In this document: positions 57,928 through 64,000 of the stretch, piece after piece
Layout: each line of letters begins with the position of its first letter
Position numbering within the stretch: position 1 is the stretch's first letter
Assembly: GCA_026415505.1 (NCBI GenBank)
Contig: JAOAGY010000039.1
Location: 1-64,000, forward strand
DNA length: 64,000 nucleotides
Direction of reading: 5' to 3'
Source of the DNA: Chlorobiota bacterium
Lineage (GTDB): Bacteria; Bacteroidota; Ignavibacteria; Kapaibacteriales; NICIL-2
Translations under genes and position numbers: made by a program
Notes under the pieces: generated by a model
What the model was told of the DNA's origin: nothing
Databases searched by the model: none
Seen by the model: the letters and a program-made list of their open reading frames with translations, nothing else

Positions 57928-59556
57928 ATGATTTACAGAGGTACTGTCGTGGACATTCACGCGCGACGTTTGTTCTGGGGCGAGGTCGTCGTCACGGGTG
58001 ATCGCATCACGCGAATCCACCGCATCGAGTGGGGCGATGGCGGTCCGCCGTACATCATGCCGGGATTCGTTGATGCACACGTCCACGTCGAAAGTTCGAT
58101 GCTCCCGCCGCGCGAGTTCAGCCGATGGGCAGCACTACATGGTACCGTCGCGACGGTGAGCGATCCCCACGAGATCGCCAACGTACTCGGCATCGAAGGC
58201 GTTCACTGGATGCTCGACAACGCCGCACGCGCAGCGTTTCCCATCTTGTTCGGCGCACCTTCCTGTGTACCGGCAACGATGTTCGAGACCGCCGGCGCTG
58301 TACTCGGTGCCGACGAGGTCGCTGCGCTGCTCGCCCATGAGCGTATCGGGTACTTGTCGGAAGTGATGAATTATCCCGCCGTGCTTGCTGGACAACCGGA
58401 AGTGATGGCAAAAATCGCTGCTGCCCGGTCGCTCGGTAAGCCCGTGGACGGTCATGCTCCCGGAGTTCGCGGTGCCGACGCAATCGCCTATGCTGCCGCG
58501 GGAATCACGACCGACCATGAGTGTGTCGCGCTCGAGGAAGCGCTCGACAAAATCGCCGCCGGTATGCACATCCTCATCCGCGAAGGTTCGGCAGCGAGAA
58601 ACTTTGCCGCCCTCCATCCGCTGATCGGCAGCCATCCCGACCGCGTGATGTTCTGCACCGACGATCTTCATCCCGACTCGTTGGTGGTCGGTCACATCAA
58701 CCGTATCGCGGCAAATGCGGTGCAAGCTGGATACGACCTTTTCGACGTTCTGCGCGCTGCGTCGCTCAATCCGGTTCACCACTATCGCTTGCCGGTAGGC
58801 TTGCTTGGCGAAGGCGACCGCGCCGATTTCATCACGGTCGAATCGCTGCGAACCTTCGATGTCATCGAAACGATCGTTGCCGGTAATTGCGTTGCCCGCG
58901 AAGGGAAGGTATTGCTCGACTACGAGCACTGCTCCACACCGAATCGGTGGGCTGCACAGCCGGTCGGAGCTGATGCATTCCGCATACCAGCCCGTGAAAA
59001 ACGCATTCGCGCGATCGGCGTGCTCGATGGGCAACTCATCACCGAGCACCGCATCGTCGAGGCGAGTATCCGCGATGGCTACTACGCTCCTGACCCCGAG
59101 CGCGACCTGTTGCTCATCGCTGTCGTCAATCGGTACACTGCCGCCGCACCAGCAGTCGGTTTTGTGACGGGGTTTGGACTGACCCGCGGAGCGCTCGCAT
59201 CGAGCGTCGCTCACGACTCTCACAACATCGTCGCTGTCGGCGCCAGCTACGACGAGCTTGCGGCAGCGATCAATGCCGTGGTCGAGTGCGGCGGAGGAAT
59301 CGGTCTTTGCGATGGGCAGCAGTGCCGGACACTTCCTCTGCCGATCGCGGGACTGATGAGCGATGCCGATGGTAGTACTGTTGCATCACGCTATGCAGCG
59401 CTCGACCGACTCGCCAAAGAACTGGGATCACCGCTGCGTGCGCCGTTCATGACGCTCTCGTTTATGGCACTGTTAGTAATTCCGGCGCTCAAGATCAGCG
59501 ACAAGGGACTGTTCGACGCAGAGCGATTCGCATTGGTCGAACTCGAAGCTCAGTAA
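57928..59556 (+). CDS. ade: Adenine deaminase
   Basis: 542 residues from the ATG at 57928. The amidohydrolase signatures are complete: PGFVDAHVHVESSM (metal HxH), DPHEIANVLGIEGVHWML, SEVMNYPAVL, GHAPGVRGADAIAYAAAGITTDHECVALEEAL, MFCTDDLHPDSLV. It converts adenine to hypoxanthine and thus completes adenine salvage started by AMP nucleosidase at 16596. It is divergent from the MFS permease, which has no proven link, and overlaps the porin stop by 7 bp. Confidence 0.95.
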   Translation: MIYRGTVVDIHARRLFWGEVVVTGDRITRIHRIEWGDGGPPYIMPGFVDAHVHVESSMLPPREFSRWAALHGTVATVSDPHEIANVLGIEGVHWMLDNAARAAFPILFGAPSCVPATMFETAGAVLGADEVAALLAHERIGYLSEVMNYPAVLAGQPEVMAKIAAARSLGKPVDGHAPGVRGADAIAYAAAGITTDHECVALEEALDKIAAGMHILIREGSAARNFAALHPLIGSHPDRVMFCTDDLHPDSLVVGHINRIAANAVQAGYDLFDVLRAASLNPVHHYRLPVGLLGEGDRADFITVESLRTFDVIETIVAGNCVAREGKVLLDYEHCSTPNRWAAQPVGADAFRIPAREKRIRAIGVLDGQLITEHRIVEASIRDGYYAPDPERDLLLIAVVNRYTAAAPAVGFVTGFGLTRGALASSVAHDSHNIVAVGASYDELAAAINAVVECGGGIGLCDGQQCRTLPLPIAGLMSDADGSTVASRYAALDRLAKELGSPLRAPFMTLSFMALLVIPALKISDKGLFDAERFALVELEAQ

Positions 59557-60686
59557 TTGACCTGCAACTGGAGCCAAACCGAACGCAACTGCTGGTGGCT
59601 CGTACCAGCGGTGTCGAGGATGTGACGATCGCTGTCTATGTACTCGACCGTCAATTCGAGTGCCGAGCTGATGTGCCATTCGATCCCGGCTTCCGATTGC
59701 ACCAGGTCGGTCATCGGCGCGTTGGTTTGGGACTTGATACCGCCGTGGAGGGATTGCCATCGTACAAATGGGAAGACAGCGTACCCGGCGATATTTGTTT
59801 TTGCATACATGGTGATGAAACCACCTTCGATGCGCCCGGCTCGAACGTAGCCGCCACCACCATTGGATGGTGGTTGGTAGCGTGGCGCGTGCCCCCATGC
59901 GTATTCCGCCAAGACTCCGAGCGGCGACGGCGACACAGCCAGCGAGACACTATATCGCTCATCGCGGACGTTGCTTCCCGACTCGACGGTTGAGCTGACC
60001 GTCGGCGTGAAGCGCCCCACAAACGCCTGCACCGCTGGTTCGACAACTGCATCGCCGATCGCAAGGGGATACGTGGCACGAGCGCTCGCATAGGGAGTAT
60101 GGTTGAGCTTGGGGCGATTGATGCCCTGTCCATTGTAAAGACCGATGCTGATACAGCCGTAGTCACCGGAGCCTTTTTGACCGTTGCGGGTAAGCCGAGC
60201 GTAGATTTCACGCGCTGCTGCCGGTGCCCACATGGCAAAGACGCCGATGTCGCGCTCGCCTGGTACCGATGCCGTATTGAGTACCTCCGCGCGCTCCATC
60301 GGTAGCCGCAGCGAACTCGATTGCATGTTCTCGTAACCGAAAGGCACTTTGCTCTGACCGATGCGAAGCCGCATTGTGCGGAGTGAATCGAGGAACACGT
60401 CGAAGTACGCGTCGCGGAGCTGCATAACGTTCAACGAAGACCCCATCGTCGCCGCAAAATCGGGCTGGATGTAGAGAAAAACATTGTCTGTAGCAAACCC
60501 CGACAGGATCAAGCGTCCGCGACGAATCGAGAAACCTCCGCTCGTCCACGGTGCAGAGGCCGATACATCCTGCACTTCCGCATACCGAATTTGCGTATAG
60601 CCACGCAGCGAGATTCGCTCCCACCAGTGCGTCTGCGCCGACATCGCAACGGTGCCGAGCAAGAGCATTGCCGACAGCATTCTCAT
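59550..60686 (-). CDS. Phosphate-selective porin O/P-like outer-membrane protein
   Basis: 378 residues from the ATG at 60686; MRMLSAMLLLGTVAMSAQ is the signal. The barrel carries ISLRGYTQIRYAEVQDVS, FSIRRGRLILSGFATDNVFLYIQPDFA, LRDAYFDVFLDSLRTMRLRIGQSKVPFGYENMQSSSLRLPMERAEVL and DIGVFAMW, matching OprP/OprO-like porins of Bacteroidota. It ends QLQVNY. It passes anions or small solutes through the outer membrane. A TAGTTTCG box is 36 bp before the start. It converges on ade with a 7-bp overlap. Confidence 0.82.
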   Translation of the reverse strand: MRMLSAMLLLGTVAMSAQTHWWERISLRGYTQIRYAEVQDVSASAPWTSGGFSIRRGRLILSGFATDNVFLYIQPDFAATMGSSLNVMQLRDAYFDVFLDSLRTMRLRIGQSKVPFGYENMQSSSLRLPMERAEVLNTASVPGERDIGVFAMWAPAAAREIYARLTRNGQKGSGDYGCISIGLYNGQGINRPKLNHTPYASARATYPLAIGDAVVEPAVQAFVGRFTPTVSSTVESGSNVRDERYSVSLAVSPSPLGVLAEYAWGHAPRYQPPSNGGGGYVRAGRIEGGFITMYAKTNIAGYAVFPFVRWQSLHGGIKSQTNAPMTDLVQSEAGIEWHISSALELTVEYIDSDRHILDTAGTSHQQLRSVWLQLQVNY

Positions 60687-60721
60687 CGCCAAGAGGAAAG
60701 AGAACCACACATCACACGATG

Positions 60722-60729
60722 CGAAACTA
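60722..60729 (-). promoter_or_regulatory. Putative -7 promoter element TAGTTTCG for the porin gene
   Basis: One base off TAnnTTTG on the minus strand, 36 bp before the ATG at 60686, in the 83-bp gap behind the OmpA-like gene. Confidence 0.35.
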
Positions 60730-60769
60730 CCCTGTTCGATGAGGTCGCTGACGTTAAGGTTCGGTAACA

Positions 60770-62749
60770 CTACCTGGTCGGTTTGTGATCGCCGATGGGC
60801 GTTTCGACCAAGATGGTAACCGTACGGCAGTAGTATCGTCCTTCGGGGGTCGCATTGTCGAAGAGGAGCTGGGAGGAGCCGATACCGCGTGCTTCCTCGA
60901 TTCGAGCTGTCGGGATGATCTGCTGGATGTATCGCCGAGCTTCATCGGCACGTGCTTGCGACAGTTGGAGATTGTACAATGCCTCGCCGAGCCGATCGGT
61001 CGAGCCGACGATGCGAATACGCGACGAAGGCTTGACCGCATCGAGCACGAAGCGCTGCACCAACTGACGATTGATCGGGGATAGATCGGCGCGGTCGAAA
61101 TCGAATACGACCAAACTGAGACGACTCCGCTCGAACTTGCTCTGAGTTCGCTCGATAGGAACCGCTGCCGTCGCCGAAAGCACGGTGCCATCGCCCGTCT
61201 CCGCTTGGAGCAGGCATTCGAGAGAATCGCTCGCTGACAGTTGCGATGCAACCGCCACCAAGCCAGTACTGTCGAGATCGAGCGCAAGTACGGTCGGCAT
61301 CATGCCTTCGCCTGTGCGGCGAGCAAGTTCCGTCGAGCGATAGCGTGCGACCAGCTCCCACCGAACGATCGGCACAGGTGGTGGCACAGAATGAACGACA
61401 ATGCGACGACGCTGCACGATGTACTCGCGGAAGCGCTCGTGAACGATCGGGGCAAAAAGCGTCGGCGACGCACTCGACAGCTCCACACGGCGATTTTCCA
61501 CGATGCCTTCGGGATAGGCAGGGTTGGACGGGATACTCGGTGTCGAACTGGTAGCGACGACGAGTTGCGAGGGGCGCACCTTCCAAGTACTGCGCAGATA
61601 TGCGGCAATCGCCTCGGCGCGAGCACGGGCGAGCGCTGGCTGTTGCGACGGCGGAACTTCGTAGCCGTCGGTCGTTCCTGTTACTGTAAGCACCGCGCTG
61701 GTATCATTGGCGAGTCGCTTGCCGAGAATGTGCAGCAGGTGGTAGTAAATCTCCAACGTCGAGTGCGGCAGTGCTGTATCGGTGAACGTCGCCGTCTCGA
61801 TCAAGGGCAAATATCGAATCGGCAGTGCGCTCGATGCACTGTCGAAAAACACATAGGGCAACAGTGGGAACGTTTCCGTCATGATCGCTTCCTGAATCTG
61901 CGGTGGCTCTGGGGTCGCCACAGACAGTGCCAACACTGGCGGCGACGGTGGTGGCGGTGGCGGAGGAGGAGAAGGCGGAGGTTCGACAACCGGCGACGGT
62001 GACAAATCGAACCGTACACCGAGTGTAACGAACACAGCATGGACAATCCACCGCTGCGTAGAACGCAGCGAATTCAGCCCGTACCGAATGCCGACTTCAG
62101 GCAAGAGTTCAAGCCGGTCGCGTAGCGGAAGCGTCGCACCCAGTGTCGCCAGCGCACCGAAGGTCGTTGCTGGGTCGGCAACCGGACCAGCGGCGATTGT
62201 GTGGCGTCGCGTTCCATCGGGGAAAAGCAACGTGCGCGGCTGAACGATTTCTTCGGTTTGCTCGTAGTTGGCGCCGAACGCTGGATACGAGACGTCGCCA
62301 CCGAAGCGGAGCCACAGCGGCAGTGAGATTCCCGCCAGCCGAAGCGGATAGAATCGTCCGCTCGCCTCGATTCCGATGTACCACATCTGCGCAGTCCAGA
62401 CATGACGGCGTATGAAGGGGACATACTGGTTGCGTTCGGGATCGTAGGCTTCCAAACCGTTATCGGTAACCAGTTCCAGTTGCGCTGGACGATGCCACAG
62501 CGTCGCCCGTGCTGCCAGTTCCAACCAATCGAAAAAACGACGGTCGTAACTGATGCCAGCAAGCAGTCCACTGGAACGTCCGGCAGTGAAGCTGCCACAT
62601 TCTGGTTGTCCGTCGTACACGGGCATCTCGGCACGATGGTCGAGCAACGACCAGCCGACAAAGACACCCCACCGCTGCGGTTCGCCCTCGTGGGCTGACA
62701 GCGAGAACGTACCGAGCAGCAAGCAAATCACGACGTAGCGCACAGGCAT
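60770..62749 (-). CDS. Outer-membrane protein with N-terminal barrel and two OmpA-like domains
   Basis: 659 residues from the ATG at 62749. Signal MPVRYVVICLLLGTFSLSA. Residues 30-260 look like a barrel (WGVFVGWSLLDH, AARATLWHRPAQLE, VGIRYGLNSL). Then a linker with PPPSPPPPPPPPSPP. A first OmpA-like domain (about residues 335-430) has TGTTDG...QQPALARARAEAIAAYLRS and ENRRVELS. A second (about 555-655) has VVFDFDRADLSPINRQLVQRFVL, VGSTDRLGEALYNLQLSQARADEARRYIQ and a less typical end. OmpA domains bind peptidoglycan. Having two with about 120 residues between them is unusual. GGAGG lies directly against the ATG. Confidence 0.82.
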   Translation of the reverse strand: MPVRYVVICLLLGTFSLSAHEGEPQRWGVFVGWSLLDHRAEMPVYDGQPECGSFTAGRSSGLLAGISYDRRFFDWLELAARATLWHRPAQLELVTDNGLEAYDPERNQYVPFIRRHVWTAQMWYIGIEASGRFYPLRLAGISLPLWLRFGGDVSYPAFGANYEQTEEIVQPRTLLFPDGTRRHTIAAGPVADPATTFGALATLGATLPLRDRLELLPEVGIRYGLNSLRSTQRWIVHAVFVTLGVRFDLSPSPVVEPPPSPPPPPPPPSPPVLALSVATPEPPQIQEAIMTETFPLLPYVFFDSASSALPIRYLPLIETATFTDTALPHSTLEIYYHLLHILGKRLANDTSAVLTVTGTTDGYEVPPSQQPALARARAEAIAAYLRSTWKVRPSQLVVATSSTPSIPSNPAYPEGIVENRRVELSSASPTLFAPIVHERFREYIVQRRRIVVHSVPPPVPIVRWELVARYRSTELARRTGEGMMPTVLALDLDSTGLVAVASQLSASDSLECLLQAETGDGTVLSATAAVPIERTQSKFERSRLSLVVFDFDRADLSPINRQLVQRFVLDAVKPSSRIRIVGSTDRLGEALYNLQLSQARADEARRYIQQIIPTARIEEARGIGSSQLLFDNATPEGRYYCRTVTILVETPIGDHKPTR

Positions 62750-62821
62750 CCTCCTACCATCTGATCGGTTCGACAACGCAACAAGCGCGCCAAATAACAC
62801 GGTCGGTATTGAAACGTTGCA

Positions 62822-62829
62822 CAAAGCTA
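62822..62829 (-). promoter_or_regulatory. Putative -7 promoter element TAGCTTTG upstream of the OmpA-like gene
   Basis: Exact TAnnTTTG match on the minus strand, 73 bp before the ATG at 62749. The leader would be about 65 bases. Confidence 0.35.
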
Positions 62830-62893
62830 CGGTAGCCTTTATGCCGAAATTCGCCGTAGTAGCTCGATGTATTCCATTGCGGAGAACGCAGCA

Positions 62894-63808
62894 ATGCGCT
62901 CACTGACACTCTGGATGCTGGCGTGGACTCTTTCGGTGTCGTTGGCACAACGCTTCCCTGACCGCTGGATCACGATTCTTCCGCTGATCGACACAACACA
63001 TCCTGTACCGGAGGGAACTGCCAGTCCGATTCATTCGAGTGCTGGGTGGGCTGAATTCGGCGGCTACCCCATTGACGACAGTATCCACGCATGGATACAA
63101 CGGCTCGGCGCAGTTATCGAGCTTGTCCGCATCGGTAGCGGTTGGAGCATCGCCTTTGCAACAGACATTGAATTCATCGCCGACCCCAACAACGACATCC
63201 GCTTCAATCCACGTGCGGTATTCTGGCAGGAAGGGCTTCTGCTGACTAACCGAATAGGCAACGGCTACTGGCAGCTCGGGTATTACCACCGCTGCAAACA
63301 TGATGTGGACAACCTCTCGATCGGCACCGAACGTTCGCTCATCTACGGGAGTGTGACGGGCAAGTACGCAATACCTCTTGCACTCCCACGGACGACATAC
63401 AGCGGCGCAGCAGTCATACGTGGCGACATTTATACGATTCGCCAAGACGATCGCACCGGAGCATCCACCGACGATGGAATGCCCGATGTGCGACGTCTGC
63501 TCGCCACACTCGGCGGCAGTCTGCACTTACGCAGCACTGCGGTCGGTTCGTGGCTGGGACTTTATACCACGCTGTGGGCAACGATGAATTTCTATAGCCA
63601 TCGAGCCGCTGCGTCCATATTCAGCGGTGTCCGTTCGGTCACTGCTCATGGTGGAATCGCCGCCGGTATCGCCATTACTGGTACAGCTCACTTTCGCATC
63701 GGCATCGCGTACGAATACCTGGCAGACACGGGCATCAATCCCTTGCCGCAGCCTGCACACTTGGTGTCGGTGACTATGTCGCTATTCGACCCGTCGGCGA
63801 TGTGGTAG
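62894..63808 (+). CDS. Outer-membrane protein of unknown family
   Basis: 304 residues from the ATG at 62894, with GGAG 9 bp upstream; MRSLTLWMLAWTLSVSLAQ is the signal. The mature part alternates barrel-like strands (WSIAFATDIEFIAD, YWQLGYYHRCKHDVDNL, VGSWLGLYTTLWATMNFY, AHFRIGIAYEYLAD) and ends with a short hydrophobic strand. YYHRCKHDVDN at about residue 140 is the most distinctive string. I do not recognise the family. It is divergent from the OmpA-like gene with a 144-bp spacer and converges on the T9SS cargo at the right edge. Confidence 0.7.
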   Translation: MRSLTLWMLAWTLSVSLAQRFPDRWITILPLIDTTHPVPEGTASPIHSSAGWAEFGGYPIDDSIHAWIQRLGAVIELVRIGSGWSIAFATDIEFIADPNNDIRFNPRAVFWQEGLLLTNRIGNGYWQLGYYHRCKHDVDNLSIGTERSLIYGSVTGKYAIPLALPRTTYSGAAVIRGDIYTIRQDDRTGASTDDGMPDVRRLLATLGGSLHLRSTAVGSWLGLYTTLWATMNFYSHRAAASIFSGVRSVTAHGGIAAGIAITGTAHFRIGIAYEYLADTGINPLPQPAHLVSVTMSLFDPSAMW

Positions 63809-63832
63809 GCGAGCATACCTCATCTTGTCGTT

Positions 63833-64000
63833 CTACTTGATCAGTTGCATTTGCTTGGTCGCTACGACTCGACCATCGAAGACCAAGCTGTACTCGTACC
63901 TGCCGGAAGCGAGAAAGTGCAGTCGCACTGTCACTGCCGACCACTGGTCGCGTGCAGGCAATTCGTGCGCTTGTATGGTGCGACCGCTCGCATCGCTGAT
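63833..64000 (-). CDS. C-terminal end of a T9SS cargo protein (5' part outside window)
   Basis: The last 55 codons of a minus-strand gene; the frame is open to the edge. The end reads ISDASGRTIQAHEL, then a middle part, LASGRYEYSLVFDGRVVATKQMQLIK. This matches the type A C-terminal sorting domain used by T9SS: strand, D-x-x-GR, ...L-x-x-G-x-Y..., and a basic C-terminus. The cargo's main domain is not in the window. It converges on the outer-membrane gene with a 24-bp gap. Confidence 0.75.
   Translation of the reverse strand: MSDASGRTIQAHELPARDQWSAVTVRLHFLASGRYEYSLVFDGRVVATKQMQLIK

Overview
The window looks like a chromosomal segment of a GC-rich (by eye about 57-60 %), free-living member of the Bacteroidota/FCB group that carries flagella, most likely the Candidatus Kapabacteria (OPB56) / Chlorobi-Ignavibacteria side. 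This is inferred from the gene mix, not from a marker phylogeny. The clues are type IX secretion (T9SS) C-terminal sorting domains, SusC/Oar-like TonB-dependent receptors, DUF1501/DUF1800 partners, a bacillithiol deacetylase, a Bacteroidota-type AMP nucleosidase, a MenA prenyltransferase, and a flagellar rod/hook cluster that most Bacteroidota lack. A promoter-like element TAnnTT(T/C)G, close to the Bacteroidota -7 box TAnnTTTG, recurs about 25-45 bp before many start codons.

Layout. 1-882: C-terminal end of secA. 961-6374 (minus): DUF1800, a DUF1501 protein with a Tat-like signal and T9SS tail, an Nramp transporter fused to a universal stress domain, and a small conserved protein. 6528-10142: bacillithiol deacetylase, exported peroxiredoxin, MFS permease, class V aminotransferase. 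10244-15313: flagellar cluster fliJ, motE-like, fliK, flgD, TIGR02530, flgE, closed by a terminator. 15477-16442: a histone-H1-like tail fused to a DksA-like domain. 16596-22951: AMP nucleosidase and two TonB-dependent receptors converging on a double hairpin. 23150-26515: plsC, a lipoprotein, dcd and pntB. 26574-26663: tRNA-Ser(GCU), followed on the upstream side by about 600 bp of inverted intergenic repeats (14 units).

27443-34047 (minus): a TPR membrane glycosyltransferase-like protein, then an uncharacterised envelope operon (small barrel, cysteine-rich lipoprotein barrel, large PD40 lipoprotein). 34205-36632: Wzx-like flippase overlapping fbp. 36802-45463: thiamine pyrophosphokinase, DUF2795, AEC transporter, DUF3108, a bitopic protein, fabF, a Wzi-like barrel, a methyltransferase, mutY and a small barrel. 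45463-53611: purK, fatty-acid hydroxylase, Xaa-Pro peptidase, a large TonB receptor, thioredoxin, a glycosyltransferase-like protein and menA. 53697-64000: BamA/TamA-like protein, a hypothetical, an MFS permease, adenine deaminase, a porin, a protein with two OmpA-like domains, an unknown outer-membrane protein, and the C-terminal end of a T9SS cargo.

Themes. Much of the coding capacity serves the cell envelope: SecA for export, BamA/TamA for barrel insertion, receptors, porins, lipoproteins, T9SS cargo, lipid synthesis and polysaccharide flipping. Purine salvage and synthesis is represented by amn, ade and purK; thiol redox by bshB1, peroxiredoxin and thioredoxin. The genome is compact: convergent genes often overlap at their stops and operon genes overlap by ATGA or TGATG. 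In two places the promoter of one unit seems to lie within the terminator of the previous one.
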